Assembly: GCA_022774485.1 (NCBI GenBank)
Contig: JALFLX010000001.1
Location: 1 to 34,049, forward strand
DNA: 34,049 bases
Direction: 5' to 3'
DNA from: Bacilli bacterium
GTDB lineage: Bacteria; Bacillota_I; Bacilli_A; RFN20; CAG-288
The position numbers and the translations under genes were made by a program. The number at the start of each line of letters is the position of its first letter. Positions within the stretch are counted from its first letter, which is position 1. The notes below the pieces were generated by a model. It ran no database searches. It was not told the DNA's origin and saw only the letters and a list, made by a program, of their open reading frames with translations. Shown one piece after another: positions 7,936 to 16,362 of this stretch.

Positions 7936-8718
7936 ATGAACAGCTTTAGAAAGATCTTGATCAGCATACAAACCTGTATCTATGGAATCGCCTTGATCTT
8001 AGCGATCTTAACGGTGTGCGGGGTTGTCAATTACTGGGATGTGATGCAGGCAAAGACCATCATCACTGGCTCTTTTGCTTGTCTTCTTTTCATTTGGTTC
8101 ACGGTCTTAATCGAGAAGTTTACCAAGGTGAGACTTTCTCTTCTTGTCGACATTGGAATCGCAATGAGTCTCTTCTTAGGTGTCCTTGTCGGAGAGTGCT
8201 TCTTAGGATTCTACAAAATTAAATATTACGATCGCGTGCTTCACTTTTTAGGAACTTTAGAACTCTGTGTCTTAGGATATGCGATCGCCAAAGTAATGTT
8301 GAGACAGTTCAGCGCCAAAGGGAAGAATCAGCTCTTGTTTGCAATCTTCTTCGGTTTCTTCTTCGCGATGGCACTAGAAGCTTTGTGGGAATTATATGAG
8401 TGGTCTGCAGATACTCTCTTTGGAACCAACATGCAGAAATTCATCCCCAACGAATTCTTAGTACAACTAGATGAGAATCTAGCGATTCCAGAAGATATGA
8501 AAGAAGAGATATTTAACTTCTACAGCCAAAGAGAAGGCTATCACTTCGCTGTCATGGACACCATGTGGGATATCGTGATGGATCTTCTCGGAGCCTTATC
8601 TGGAGCCTTGATCACTTACTTTGTCATGAAAGAGAAACCAGAGCTTCAAGATCGAATTCTCTATCTCTCAAACGAGGATGAAATTATTCAATTGATCAAA
8701 GAGAATAGTAACGAATAA
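7936..8718 (+). CDS. YjdF/DUF2238-like integral membrane protein
   Basis: This 260-residue protein has about seven hydrophobic segments. YYDRVLHFLGT, EALWELYEWSAD and DTMWDIVMDLLGA resemble the conserved acidic and aromatic motifs of the YjdF/DUF2238 family (YD...H, E..E..., D...D...G). No function is known for that family. The start is placed at ATG 7936 because the -10 hexamer lies just upstream; the open frame extends back to 7822 through the prs terminator, which cannot be coding. The stop codon is built into the stem of the following terminator. Confidence 0.65.
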   Translation: MNSFRKILISIQTCIYGIALILAILTVCGVVNYWDVMQAKTIITGSFACLLFIWFTVLIEKFTKVRLSLLVDIGIAMSLFLGVLVGECFLGFYKIKYYDRVLHFLGTLELCVLGYAIAKVMLRQFSAKGKNQLLFAIFFGFFFAMALEALWELYEWSADTLFGTNMQKFIPNEFLVQLDENLAIPEDMKEEIFNFYSQREGYHFAVMDTMWDIVMDLLGALSGALITYFVMKEKPELQDRILYLSNEDEIIQLIKENSNE

Positions 8719-8745
8719 TCTAGGAGAAGTCCTAGATTATTTTTG
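8715..8745 (+). terminator. Terminator overlapping the stop codon
   Basis: ATAATCTAGGA (8715-8725) and TCCTAGATTAT (8730-8740) form a near-perfect stem with loop GAAG, followed by TTTTG. The TAA stop (8716-8718) is part of the left arm. Confidence 0.85.
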
Positions 8746-8829
8746 TTGTGATAAAAAACAACTTCTATCTGCTATGTTGACTTTTCACAATGATAAGAGG
8801 AGAAAATACCAAAGTTTTCTCCAATCATG

Positions 8830-8835
8830 TATAAT
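8830..8835 (+). promoter_or_regulatory. Consensus -10, predicted leaderless start of CPBP gene
   Basis: TATAAT is followed by exactly 6 bases (AATCAC) and ATG 8842. The hexamer overlaps an earlier in-frame ATG (8827), which argues that ATG 8842 is the true start and the first base of the mRNA. Confidence 0.6.
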
Positions 8836-8841
8836 AATCAC

Positions 8842-9609
8842 ATGGAAAAAGAACAGAAGAACACCCTGATTACCTTTCTCTATCTCCTCTTGTTTTATCT
8901 CGCTTGTAAATTCCTTCCTTTCGAGAAAATCCCAGGGCCGAACTTTGTCGCACCTCTTCTTCAAGCTCTCGTGTTACTCGGAATTCTTATCTTTGTTCTT
9001 CTTGAAGAAAAGAAATGCCAAATTCCACGAAAAGAGGGAGCACAAAATCCGTTTCTCTCTTTCCCACTTTTCCTCATCTGTTTCTCAAATCTCCTCTATC
9101 TTCTCTGCTTTCAAATCGCACCGAGCAAGGCAGTTGACGTTCCTCTCTTCTTATCAGAAACTCTTGTCACCTTCTTCTCTATCACCATCGAAGAACTGCT
9201 GTTTCGATCTTTGCTCTTTCCATTCTTTCAATCTCTCATCCAAGGAAAATACTCCGATGAGCTTTCTATCCTTGTATCATCAGCCTGTTTTTCTTTGATG
9301 CACGCGATCAACTTCATCGGAAATGCGCCCCTCTCTGTCTTAATGCAAATGGGATACACTCTCTTCTTAGGAGTTGTCTTAGCTTCTATCACCCTCTATC
9401 ATAAAAGAGGAATCTATCTTGCCATTTCTTTCCACTTCTTTTTTAACTTCATCAACAGCGATCTGATCAACGCTCTTTTCTCTTATCAAATCAACCTAAA
9501 TTACGTTTTATTCAATCTCACATTCGGTGTCATTGCTCTTCTCTATCTCTTCTTCCTCTATCATAGACACCAGAAAGGAAACGAAAATGTTACCGGACAT
9601 CGGAATTGA
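8842..9609 (+). CDS. CPBP family intramembrane metalloprotease (CAAX/Abi)
   Basis: This 255-residue polytopic membrane protein carries the family's motifs: EELLFR near residue 116 (EExxxR), FSLMH near 150 (FxxxH) and HFFFN near 197 (HxxxN). These form the glutamate/histidine active site of type II CAAX proteases (Rce1-like). Bacterial members are linked to bacteriocin self-immunity or peptide processing, but there is no bacteriocin gene here, so the substrate is open. The 3' end overlaps the following Lgt-family gene by 23 bases, suggesting one transcript. Confidence 0.85.
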   Translation: MEKEQKNTLITFLYLLLFYLACKFLPFEKIPGPNFVAPLLQALVLLGILIFVLLEEKKCQIPRKEGAQNPFLSFPLFLICFSNLLYLLCFQIAPSKAVDVPLFLSETLVTFFSITIEELLFRSLLFPFFQSLIQGKYSDELSILVSSACFSLMHAINFIGNAPLSVLMQMGYTLFLGVVLASITLYHKRGIYLAISFHFFFNFINSDLINALFSYQINLNYVLFNLTFGVIALLYLFFLYHRHQKGNENVTGHRN

Positions 9610-10336
9610 TTTATATCCTATCCTCCTTGTCATCGGAGTGATTCTCTCCTGTGTCATCTTAGAATTTTACTTCAAGAAAATCGGCATGAAAAAAGGAGTC
9701 AGCACCAATATCGAACTCGCAGTCACCATCTCTGCGATAGCTGGTATCATCTTTGCGATACTCTTCCAAAATCTCTATGACTTCATCGAAAATCCAAAAG
9801 AGTATCACTGGACCTTTGCGATGACATTCTTCGGCGGTTTGATCGGAGGAGGATTAACCTTCTTCCTTCAGTACTTCCTGTACTTAAAAAAGAAAAATCC
9901 ACCTTTCTTAAAAGAAGTCGTCAAGGTCGCAGGGGCCTGCATTCCGTTGGCTCACGGAATCGGTAGAATCGGTTGTTTCTTAGATGGATGCTGTTATGGT
10001 ATAGAGACAGATTCTATCCTCGGAATCAAATTCACCACGACCGAGACCAAAGTCTGGCCGACCAATCTCTTTGAAGCGATCTTCTTATTAATCCTTTCTG
10101 CAATCCTTCTCTATCTCTTATTTAAAAAACAATCTGACTTCACGATGGTAATTTATCTACTCTCTTACGGAATCTTCCGCTTCTTAATCGAATTCTTAAG
10201 AGGAGATCACCGCGGAAGCTTCATCCCTGGAATCTCACCGAGTCAGTTCTGGGCTATTCTCTTCTTCTTAGGTGGTGTCGTTTACTTGATTCTCTTATTA
10301 GTTCAGAAAAAAAGAGCAAAAGAAAAGACAGTGTGA
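9587..10336 (+). CDS. Prolipoprotein diacylglyceryl transferase family protein (divergent Lgt)
   Basis: This 249-residue protein has about seven membrane helices. It has FGGLIGGG, HGIGRIGCFLDGCCYG (about residues 121-137), PTNLFEA, and EFLRGDHRG (about 202-210) followed by SQFWAI. The conserved Arg residues and the E..RGD.R segment support the Lgt fold, but GCFLDGCCYG replaces the GRIGNF(I/W)NGE motif of textbook Lgt, which places it in the divergent clade. Lgt attaches diacylglycerol to the lipobox Cys; several lipoproteins are encoded here, so it could be the main enzyme or a paralogue. The start at ATG 9587 is supported by AAAGGA 7 bases upstream. Confidence 0.75.
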   Translation: MLPDIGIDLYPILLVIGVILSCVILEFYFKKIGMKKGVSTNIELAVTISAIAGIIFAILFQNLYDFIENPKEYHWTFAMTFFGGLIGGGLTFFLQYFLYLKKKNPPFLKEVVKVAGACIPLAHGIGRIGCFLDGCCYGIETDSILGIKFTTTETKVWPTNLFEAIFLLILSAILLYLLFKKQSDFTMVIYLLSYGIFRFLIEFLRGDHRGSFIPGISPSQFWAILFFLGGVVYLILLLVQKKRAKEKTV

Positions 10337-10373
10337 GAAAAGAGATTTTCTCATCCTATCTCAATACAAAAAG

Positions 10374-10404
10374 AACCGTGTTGCTTTCAAAAAGGAACAC
10401 GGTT
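10374..10404. terminator. Bidirectional terminator between lgt-like and serpin genes
   Basis: AACCGTGTT (10374-10382) pairs with AACACGGTT (10396-10404). A short T-run follows on the plus strand, and CTTTTTG follows on the minus strand, so it can serve both convergent genes. Confidence 0.8.
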
Positions 10405-10409
10405 TTCAT

Positions 10410-11759
10410 TTATGCTGAATATTGACCGATATAGACAGGAAGATGTTGAGCATCATAGATGACATAGATGAAAGGATGATCAAGATTGACATCGATCACT
10501 TCAACAGGCATACTTGTCGCTTCTCCCTTTCCGACAGACTGCGTGACTGATTTGATGATCGTACCATCTTCTGAGAAAGAGACTTTGTTCTTCTGAATGG
10601 TGGAAAATAATGAGAAAAAATAATCATCCGGTTCATAGATTTCACTGAAAGGGTTGTTGTCAGAGACAAGAATCGGGCTTAAGGAAGATTTTTCAAAGAT
10701 TTTTGTAAAGTCAATCAGACATTCCGAAGTGAATTTTGGTAACGAGAGATGCATGAGGGAATTTTTTCTTCTCTCTTCCTCTTCTATGAGGAAATTCTTC
10801 CCTTTTACAAGATCAAAGATAGACTGCTCTTTCTGAAGTGAAGTGACATATTGAATGCTGTATCCGTTCTGATAATAGTCATAAACAGAGCAGTAATCTC
10901 CGTAATCGTAATACTTAGAATAGATGGTGTGATTCATGAAAGTCTTTGTCGTGGTAGAGCCATCCACAGCATAGAAATTCTTTTTCTCATTCGCTTCTTC
11001 TAAGAACCTCGTTCCCCAGTTCTGCTGGAAGAAGAATGTGGTATACAAGACAAACGAAATGAATTCATTCTCATCCATCTCCGGAAGCATCTCTTTGGTC
11101 ATGAAGTTCTTTTCGTTCACTTTTCCGTTGACCCAAGATAACATCCTCTCGACATCTGAATCGTTATGAAATGAGAGAGAAAAAGCTTCCACATAATGAT
11201 CTGTCAGCTTCTTTATATAATCATCTCTCACCGTTAAATCGTAATCGGAAGTTAAGAACATCCCTTGATACACCTGAGTAGAGCCGGTTTCTTTAGAGCT
11301 GAAGTTATTGGTTAATAAGGGCAAGTAGTTCTCTTCTCTCTCTTCAAAAGAAGAGCAGAGATATTCTTCAAACGCATTTTGATAAAGGTCATTTGTCCCT
11401 AAGCTCAGCGTGTGAAGATTAAGATACAAACCGAGCGGAGAATAAGAGACATTCTTCTCTAACCCTTGAACTCTCTCATAATTCTCAAAAGCAAACTTTT
11501 GATAATGAGATAAGAAAACATCGCTGACTGTGAGTTTCTGATTCAACAAGGATTGATACGTGACCTCATTGAGAGATTGATAAGACTGTTTGTGAATCGC
11601 TTTTTGATCTTGAATTGAATAATTTCGTTTCACCTGAGTAATCGTATCAGTCGTATCGATCAAGCCGGTTGAGACGCTGGTAAAAACCACAGCGCCTGCA
11701 ATCAAAGCGACAGTGACAGGAATGGTGATGAGAAGTGCAATCTTCTTTTCTTTTTTCAT
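10410..11759 (-). CDS. Membrane-anchored serpin family protein
   Basis: This 449-residue protein has an N-terminal hydrophobic anchor (about residues 8-29) and an extracellular serpin fold. Recognisable blocks are VSYSPLGLYLNL, WVNGKVNEKNF with MLPEMD, the s3A-like VLYTTFFFQQNW, the hinge VSFSEDGT and the C-terminal DHPFIYVIYD..PVYIGQ. Inhibitory serpins trap serine or cysteine proteases using a mobile loop whose proximal hinge is small and Ala-rich. Here the residues after Gly-Thr are IIKSVT, so inhibitory action is uncertain, and the loop is several residues longer than in alpha-1-antitrypsin. It is monocistronic, with AAGGAG before the ATG. It lies downstream of an M6 metalloprotease gene but is separated from it by a terminator. 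Confidence 0.85.
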   Translation of the reverse strand: MKKEKKIALLITIPVTVALIAGAVVFTSVSTGLIDTTDTITQVKRNYSIQDQKAIHKQSYQSLNEVTYQSLLNQKLTVSDVFLSHYQKFAFENYERVQGLEKNVSYSPLGLYLNLHTLSLGTNDLYQNAFEEYLCSSFEEREENYLPLLTNNFSSKETGSTQVYQGMFLTSDYDLTVRDDYIKKLTDHYVEAFSLSFHNDSDVERMLSWVNGKVNEKNFMTKEMLPEMDENEFISFVLYTTFFFQQNWGTRFLEEANEKKNFYAVDGSTTTKTFMNHTIYSKYYDYGDYCSVYDYYQNGYSIQYVTSLQKEQSIFDLVKGKNFLIEEEERRKNSLMHLSLPKFTSECLIDFTKIFEKSSLSPILVSDNNPFSEIYEPDDYFFSLFSTIQKNKVSFSEDGTIIKSVTQSVGKGEATSMPVEVIDVNLDHPFIYVIYDAQHLPVYIGQYSA

Positions 11760-11893
11760 AATCTAGTCACTCCTTTTACTTATTAAACTGAAAAGCAAAA
11801 AATATCTCTCAAAGAAGCGTGGGATTTGTCGAATAAATTTTGTTATATGGAACCAAAAAGCTTCTTATCTATATTATTCTTCAAAACAAACCT

Positions 11894-11930
11894 CAAAAAA
11901 AGTTGTCAGATTCTTAAGAACCTGACAACT
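11894..11930 (-). terminator. Terminator of the M6 protease gene
   Basis: On the minus strand AGTTGTCAG and CTGACAACT form a 9-bp stem around a palindromic loop (TTCTTAAGAA), followed by seven T. It begins a few bases after the M6 stop codon. Confidence 0.9.
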
Positions 11931-11935
11931 CCATT

Positions 11936-14170
11936 TTACAAGATGCTAAGAATACTAGCTGAGAAGGAACATGATTCTCCAGAGTCTAATAATCCATTGA
12001 TGAACTGCTCATTATAAGAGCTGACAGAGAATGTGCTACCAGCTGTAAACAGAGCAGTTGATGTGGCAGGATTGCTCATCGAAAGAGTTCTGTGATTTTT
12101 GCTGATAAGTCTAACTTCATCCATCGGGTTATAAGAAGAAGAGACACCATAGTTGCTTTCCGCTCTTAAGCCTTCCTTGGTGTTAGAGATGACAGTAAGG
12201 AGAGAATCTGTGTTCCCATCTTCAAACGGGTCATCAGGGTTGTCATACATCTCAAGCGAGTAGTTATAAGAAGTACTGGTGTATTTGAAGAGTCTGTTAT
12301 CGACATGATATACCTTGACACCAGTTCCTTGAATTGGAGAAGAACCATAGCAGTCATACCCTTGCACATTGAGGTTTTTGGGCTGGTAGAGTTCCATGGC
12401 GATATATTCATCATAGGCGTTAAAGAGAACCTTTCCGTTCTCATCTTTCTTGTATTCTCTGCTATCTTTTGCAAAGACGATACAAGTTTCTTCTAACTGA
12501 GAAGAAGGAAGCGAGATGGTGCAATCTCCATAGACAATATACGGCGTTGCCCATCCGTAGAGAAGCTTCGTGTAGATGTTGTGATCGCCGCAGTTTTGCG
12601 ACATCATATCAGCAGAGCCGAGAGGATCATAAGAATAATCTGTGATATTTCCAGTCATGTAAGCGTAGTAGTCCTGAGCGCCTAACATATGACCAGTCTC
12701 ATGGATTAAGACATGAGCATCACATTCGTGATTGTCGTAATATTCCGGATAAGTAGCAAGTGAGTAGTAGCTGTCAGTCAAGAATTCTAATCCTGCCCAA
12801 CCATAGATGTTAACGACAGGAGAATCGACATTGCCGACTCCTTTTTGTGTAGTGGAAGTATAAGCCCAAAAGTCGCTTCCGTTAGTCTTATGAAGGTAGA
12901 CCATCCAAAGGCCATCGATGAATCCATCTCCGTTGCTGTCGTAGTCTTTAGGATCGATTCCATACTGAGAAACTGCCCACTTTAAGCATAAGGATGCAAG
13001 CGTTCCAACATTGCTGCCCGAATAATTTGAGATTGTCTTAAAGGTCTTATCATAATCACCAGGAGTGAAGAATCCAGTCACACCTCCTGTGAAGTCAAGT
13101 TTCCCTTTGGAGGCTTGATAATAATAAGAGTGGACTGATTCAAAATGGAGATCAGAACTGTTTCCGAAGAACGCCTTTTGAATGATATTCCAGTTTTCCT
13201 CTGTCGCTTTGCTCTCATCACCAGGAGTGACAATTGGAACGACAAGGAGCGGAACTTCACCAGTGGAAGGGGTGGAGACCCAGTTCGACGCATTTCGCAA
13301 TGTGTAGTCTTCCATGTTGTATTCGTTGATGACTTCCTCAGGAGAATAATATCCTTTATCTCCCTCTTCTAAGGTGACATTGCTGTTAGTGAACTTGATA
13401 TTCGCCGTGGTGTAATCTGTTTGGAAGTTAATGGTGTTATCCACATATTGCTTCGGAGTCGTGATGGTGTTTTCTTCGATGCAGTAGACTGAATAAGACA
13501 CCTTCAAGTCCTCACCAGTATCCCAGCGGGGATAAGTGATTTCCACGGTGTAACTTCCCGGAGTTGTAAACTGATACTCCTCATATTCTACTCCGTTGAT
13601 CTTGATGTGATAGTCTTTGACCACCTGAGTCATATTCTTAGATTTCTCAGCGACATATTTGGTGTTCAAGTTGATGACCATACCCTCATCAGTATAGTTC
13701 TCACCGATTGTGTATGCTGTCTTATCAGGAAGTGTCTGAAGAATCAAATACTGGGCGAAATTGCTGACTTCTGTGACAAAGATGTTAAAGGAAGCAGATT
13801 CGAATCCTTCCTTCACAACGCTGTAGTTCACATAGCCGACAGAGGAAAGAATATCACCGTCATGAGCTTCGTTTCCATCGGCATCGTTGATGACTTTGAA
13901 GTCTGTAATCTCATTAGAAGAGAGGAGATTATCATCCTTGTCGTATGTCGCTTCGCTCACTCGTAAATCGGTGAGATCGAGCTTGTCAAACTGGTAATAA
14001 TCCAAAAGCGGAGAAGTCAAAAGAATCAAAGACTTTCTTGCGACTACAGGCTCTGTCACCACCGGTTCTGTCGGGACTTGCTCTGTCGATGTCTCTGTAT
14101 TGTTACTAGGATATTGACACGCGCTCAGAAACATCATCGCGGTCAAGATTAGCCAAGCGTGTTTTTTCAT
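11936..14170 (-). CDS. Surface lipoprotein M6-type (immune inhibitor A-like) metalloprotease
   Basis: This 744-residue protein has a lipoprotein signal peptide (FLSACQ, Cys about 18) and a short Thr/Pro/Val-rich linker. Residues about 45-235 contain beta-rich modules; the segment with YTIGENYTDEGM and TTPGSYTVEITY resembles a bacterial Ig-like repeat. The catalytic domain has the zinc motif HETGHMLGAQD (HExxHxxGxxD, near 489) and a Met-turn-like DMMSQN near 519. DSNGDGFID near 409 is a calcium-loop signature. This combination is typical of the M6 family. It probably degrades host or dietary proteins at the cell surface. The C-terminal 150 residues are of unknown fold. The ATG has GAAGGAG upstream, unlike the leaderless genes nearby. 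Confidence 0.88.
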   Translation of the reverse strand: MKKHAWLILTAMMFLSACQYPSNNTETSTEQVPTEPVVTEPVVARKSLILLTSPLLDYYQFDKLDLTDLRVSEATYDKDDNLLSSNEITDFKVINDADGNEAHDGDILSSVGYVNYSVVKEGFESASFNIFVTEVSNFAQYLILQTLPDKTAYTIGENYTDEGMVINLNTKYVAEKSKNMTQVVKDYHIKINGVEYEEYQFTTPGSYTVEITYPRWDTGEDLKVSYSVYCIEENTITTPKQYVDNTINFQTDYTTANIKFTNSNVTLEEGDKGYYSPEEVINEYNMEDYTLRNASNWVSTPSTGEVPLLVVPIVTPGDESKATEENWNIIQKAFFGNSSDLHFESVHSYYYQASKGKLDFTGGVTGFFTPGDYDKTFKTISNYSGSNVGTLASLCLKWAVSQYGIDPKDYDSNGDGFIDGLWMVYLHKTNGSDFWAYTSTTQKGVGNVDSPVVNIYGWAGLEFLTDSYYSLATYPEYYDNHECDAHVLIHETGHMLGAQDYYAYMTGNITDYSYDPLGSADMMSQNCGDHNIYTKLLYGWATPYIVYGDCTISLPSSQLEETCIVFAKDSREYKKDENGKVLFNAYDEYIAMELYQPKNLNVQGYDCYGSSPIQGTGVKVYHVDNRLFKYTSTSYNYSLEMYDNPDDPFEDGNTDSLLTVISNTKEGLRAESNYGVSSSYNPMDEVRLISKNHRTLSMSNPATSTALFTAGSTFSVSSYNEQFINGLLDSGESCSFSASILSIL

Positions 14171-14229
14171 AAATTCTCCTTCTCACTGATAAACAGGGTT
14201 TTCATCATATATTATTTATCGGTAAAAAA

Positions 14230-15045
14230 CTACGCATCGTTTTCTAAAATTAATTGAGAGATTGAAAGAAGCGTTTTCACAGGGAGCTGCCTTGCTCTCA
14301 TGGTCAACACGTCAGGATTCTTCTCTTTTAAGATTTCAATTGCTCTCTCTTTATATTTTGATTGTTTCAAGCAGTTTGAAATATTTTTGTTGGGATCTTT
14401 AAAGAGAGCTTTATAAATCGGATAGAGATGGAAGTCGATCTTTCTTTCCTTGGTAATTTTTAAGAAGGCAGAGTCAACCTTCGGAGCAGGTAGGAAACAA
14501 GAAGAGTCGACATAGGTTAATATCTCCACTTTTCCCTGAGTCGCAAGGAAAGCGCCTAATGGGCAGTTCTCTTTCTTTCCCTCTTCATAAATCAACTTCT
14601 CGGCGACTTCTTTTTGGACCATCACACCTGCGCTTGCAAAACCTTTTTCAATCAGATATTCCAGAAGCTCGCTGGTGATGTTGTAAGGGAGATTACCGAC
14701 AAAGATTCTCTCTTCTTCTTTGACATATTCATCCGGATTGAAACGCAGGAAATCAGAATTGATGACAGTGACATTGCTCTCTTCTTGGAAAAGATCTTTT
14801 AAGACCGCAGCCATATCTCGATCCGCATCAACTGCAATCAAGCGTTTTGAAACTTTGCTGAGCGGAAGAGTTAACGAACCTAAGCCGGGACCGATTTCAA
14901 TGACACAAGGGTATTTCTCCACCTCCATACCTTTGACAATTCTTCTGATAATACCATCATTGATCAAAAAGTTCTGTCCGAAGGATTTCTTCGCGACCAA
15001 ACCATTTTCCTTCAACAGCGATTGAACGCGTTCTTTCTCATTCAT
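14230..15045 (-). CDS. rsmA: 16S rRNA dimethyladenosine transferase
   Basis: This 271-residue SAM-dependent enzyme dimethylates two adjacent adenines near the 3' end of 16S rRNA during small-subunit assembly. KKSFGQNFL near residue 20, IEIGPGLGSLT (SAM motif I) near 49 and NLPYNIT (motif IV) near 116 are all intact. The C-terminal helical domain is present, so length is normal. The start overlaps the end of rnmV by 8 bases. It is the last gene of the mnmE-tatD-rnmV-rsmA set. Confidence 0.95.
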   Translation of the reverse strand: MNEKERVQSLLKENGLVAKKSFGQNFLINDGIIRRIVKGMEVEKYPCVIEIGPGLGSLTLPLSKVSKRLIAVDADRDMAAVLKDLFQEESNVTVINSDFLRFNPDEYVKEEERIFVGNLPYNITSELLEYLIEKGFASAGVMVQKEVAEKLIYEEGKKENCPLGAFLATQGKVEILTYVDSSCFLPAPKVDSAFLKITKERKIDFHLYPIYKALFKDPNKNISNCLKQSKYKERAIEILKEKNPDVLTMRARQLPVKTLLSISQLILENDA

Positions 15046-15592
15046 CTTGTAAATCCTCCATCACATCCTCTTTCGATTTTGAAAGCATCAAAAGAGCCTC
15101 TTCCACATTCTTGAATGAAGTGTACGGAATCGAATACTTCAAGACAAGTTTCATCCGTCTCTTTTTTCCATCGGGCCCAGTAAGTTTTAAATCATAAAGG
15201 TCATCGTCTTCTAAAGATAAGTTCTCATCGACAAATAAATCGTGATGGATAAACGGTTTTAACAAAACTTTTAAATCCTCTAACTTCATCTCCGCAATCC
15301 CGACTTTGCCGTGTTTGATACAGTCTTTTTTCTCTGCCTCTACTTTGAGGCATTCTCCGCAGACAGATTCGATGTGAGCATTTATTTCTCTTCCCGGCCC
15401 ATCTGGATCTGTCACTAAGACAAGAGGTCTCACTTCTGAAACATTTTTGATAAAGCGAAGCACCTCAGGACGGATATACTTACCACCGGTTTTAATCACG
15501 AAAAGACAACCCAATTTCTTGAGTTTATCCTCGTCCATCATTCCCTCAACCACATAAGCGTAACGCTTAAAAGACTTCTCTTGATAATCCAT
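15038..15592 (-). CDS. rnmV: Ribonuclease M5 (5S rRNA maturation)
   Basis: This 184-residue protein has an N-terminal Toprim domain: catalytic Glu 16 in VVEGMMDEDKL, and the D-x-D pair Asp 62/Asp 64 in LVTDPDGPGREI. KVGIAEM follows, as in the family (KxGVE). RNase M5 trims both ends of 5S rRNA precursor in low-GC Gram-positive bacteria. It overlaps tatD by 26 bases at its start and rsmA by 8 bases at its end. The tatD-rnmV-rsmA order matches B. subtilis, here without the yabE gene usually found between tatD and rnmV. Confidence 0.92.
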   Translation of the reverse strand: MDYQEKSFKRYAYVVEGMMDEDKLKKLGCLFVIKTGGKYIRPEVLRFIKNVSEVRPLVLVTDPDGPGREINAHIESVCGECLKVEAEKKDCIKHGKVGIAEMKLEDLKVLLKPFIHHDLFVDENLSLEDDDLYDLKLTGPDGKKRRMKLVLKYSIPYTSFKNVEEALLMLSKSKEDVMEDLQDE

Positions 15593-16361
15593 AAAACCTC
15601 ACTGCGTTCTCATAGAGACATGCCGCAACTTCTTCTACCTCTAATCCTTTAATTTCAGCGATTCTTCTCACAATATAAGGGAGGTAAGAGGGATCATTTC
15701 TCTCCCCGCGGAAAGGAGCGGGTGCAAGATATGGGCAATCTGTCTCTGTCAACATCATTTCAAGTGGCATCTCTTCAATCACTTTGAAGAGTGTCTTTGC
15801 GTTTTTAAAAGTGGAAACACCACCGATTCCAATATAGACCTCTGTATCTAACTTACGGTATTCACGGAGCAACTCCACACTGGCAGAACAGCAGTGAAGG
15901 TCAATCCGCCTCGGCTTTGTTTTCCGGATGATATCAAAGGTATCAAAGTCAGCATCGCGGGCGTGAATCACAATCGGAAGCGATAATTCTTTTGCAAGTT
16001 CAATCTGTTCGATAAATCTTCTTTTCTGCGAAGCTTTGGTCTCGTCTGATTTATCGTAATGATAATCTAATCCGATCTCACCGATTGCTTTGATGTGATC
16101 TTTTTCTTCTCTGATTCTCTGGTAAGCTTCTTTAAAATAATCTTCTTCTTTTGACGCAAATTCAGGATGAATCCCTAAGACAGAAAAAGAAAAATCTGGA
16201 TTCTCATTCTCCAGTGTTAAGACACGAGAAAAAGATGAAAGAGAGTCTGCTGTGTTAAACACAGCGACCACAGAATTCTGTTTTGATTTTTCAACGATTT
16301 CTCTGCGGATAGAAAAGAGTGCATCATCGTCAAGATGGCAATGCGTATCGATAATCTTCAT
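15567..16361 (-). CDS. tatD: TatD family metal-dependent hydrolase (DNase)
   Basis: This 264-residue amidohydrolase-fold protein has the metal motifs DTHCHLDD at the N terminus, GEIGLDYHY near 94, IVIHARDA, HCCSAS and ETDCPYLAP near 207. TatD proteins are 3'-5' exonucleases or deoxyribonucleases, and some are thought to act on D-aminoacyl-tRNA or RNA. The start ATG lies one base after the mnmE stop, so the two are translationally coupled. Length is normal. Confidence 0.92.
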   Translation of the reverse strand: MKIIDTHCHLDDDALFSIRREIVEKSKQNSVVAVFNTADSLSSFSRVLTLENENPDFSFSVLGIHPEFASKEEDYFKEAYQRIREEKDHIKAIGEIGLDYHYDKSDETKASQKRRFIEQIELAKELSLPIVIHARDADFDTFDIIRKTKPRRIDLHCCSASVELLREYRKLDTEVYIGIGGVSTFKNAKTLFKVIEEMPLEMMLTETDCPYLAPAPFRGERNDPSYLPYIVRRIAEIKGLEVEEVAACLYENAVRFYGLSREVF

Positions 16362-16362
16362 A

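Noticed and set aside
13607..13966. 119-codon plus-strand frame inside the M6 protease gene
   Set aside because: It has no ribosome-binding site or family similarity, and the opposite strand encodes clear protease modules.
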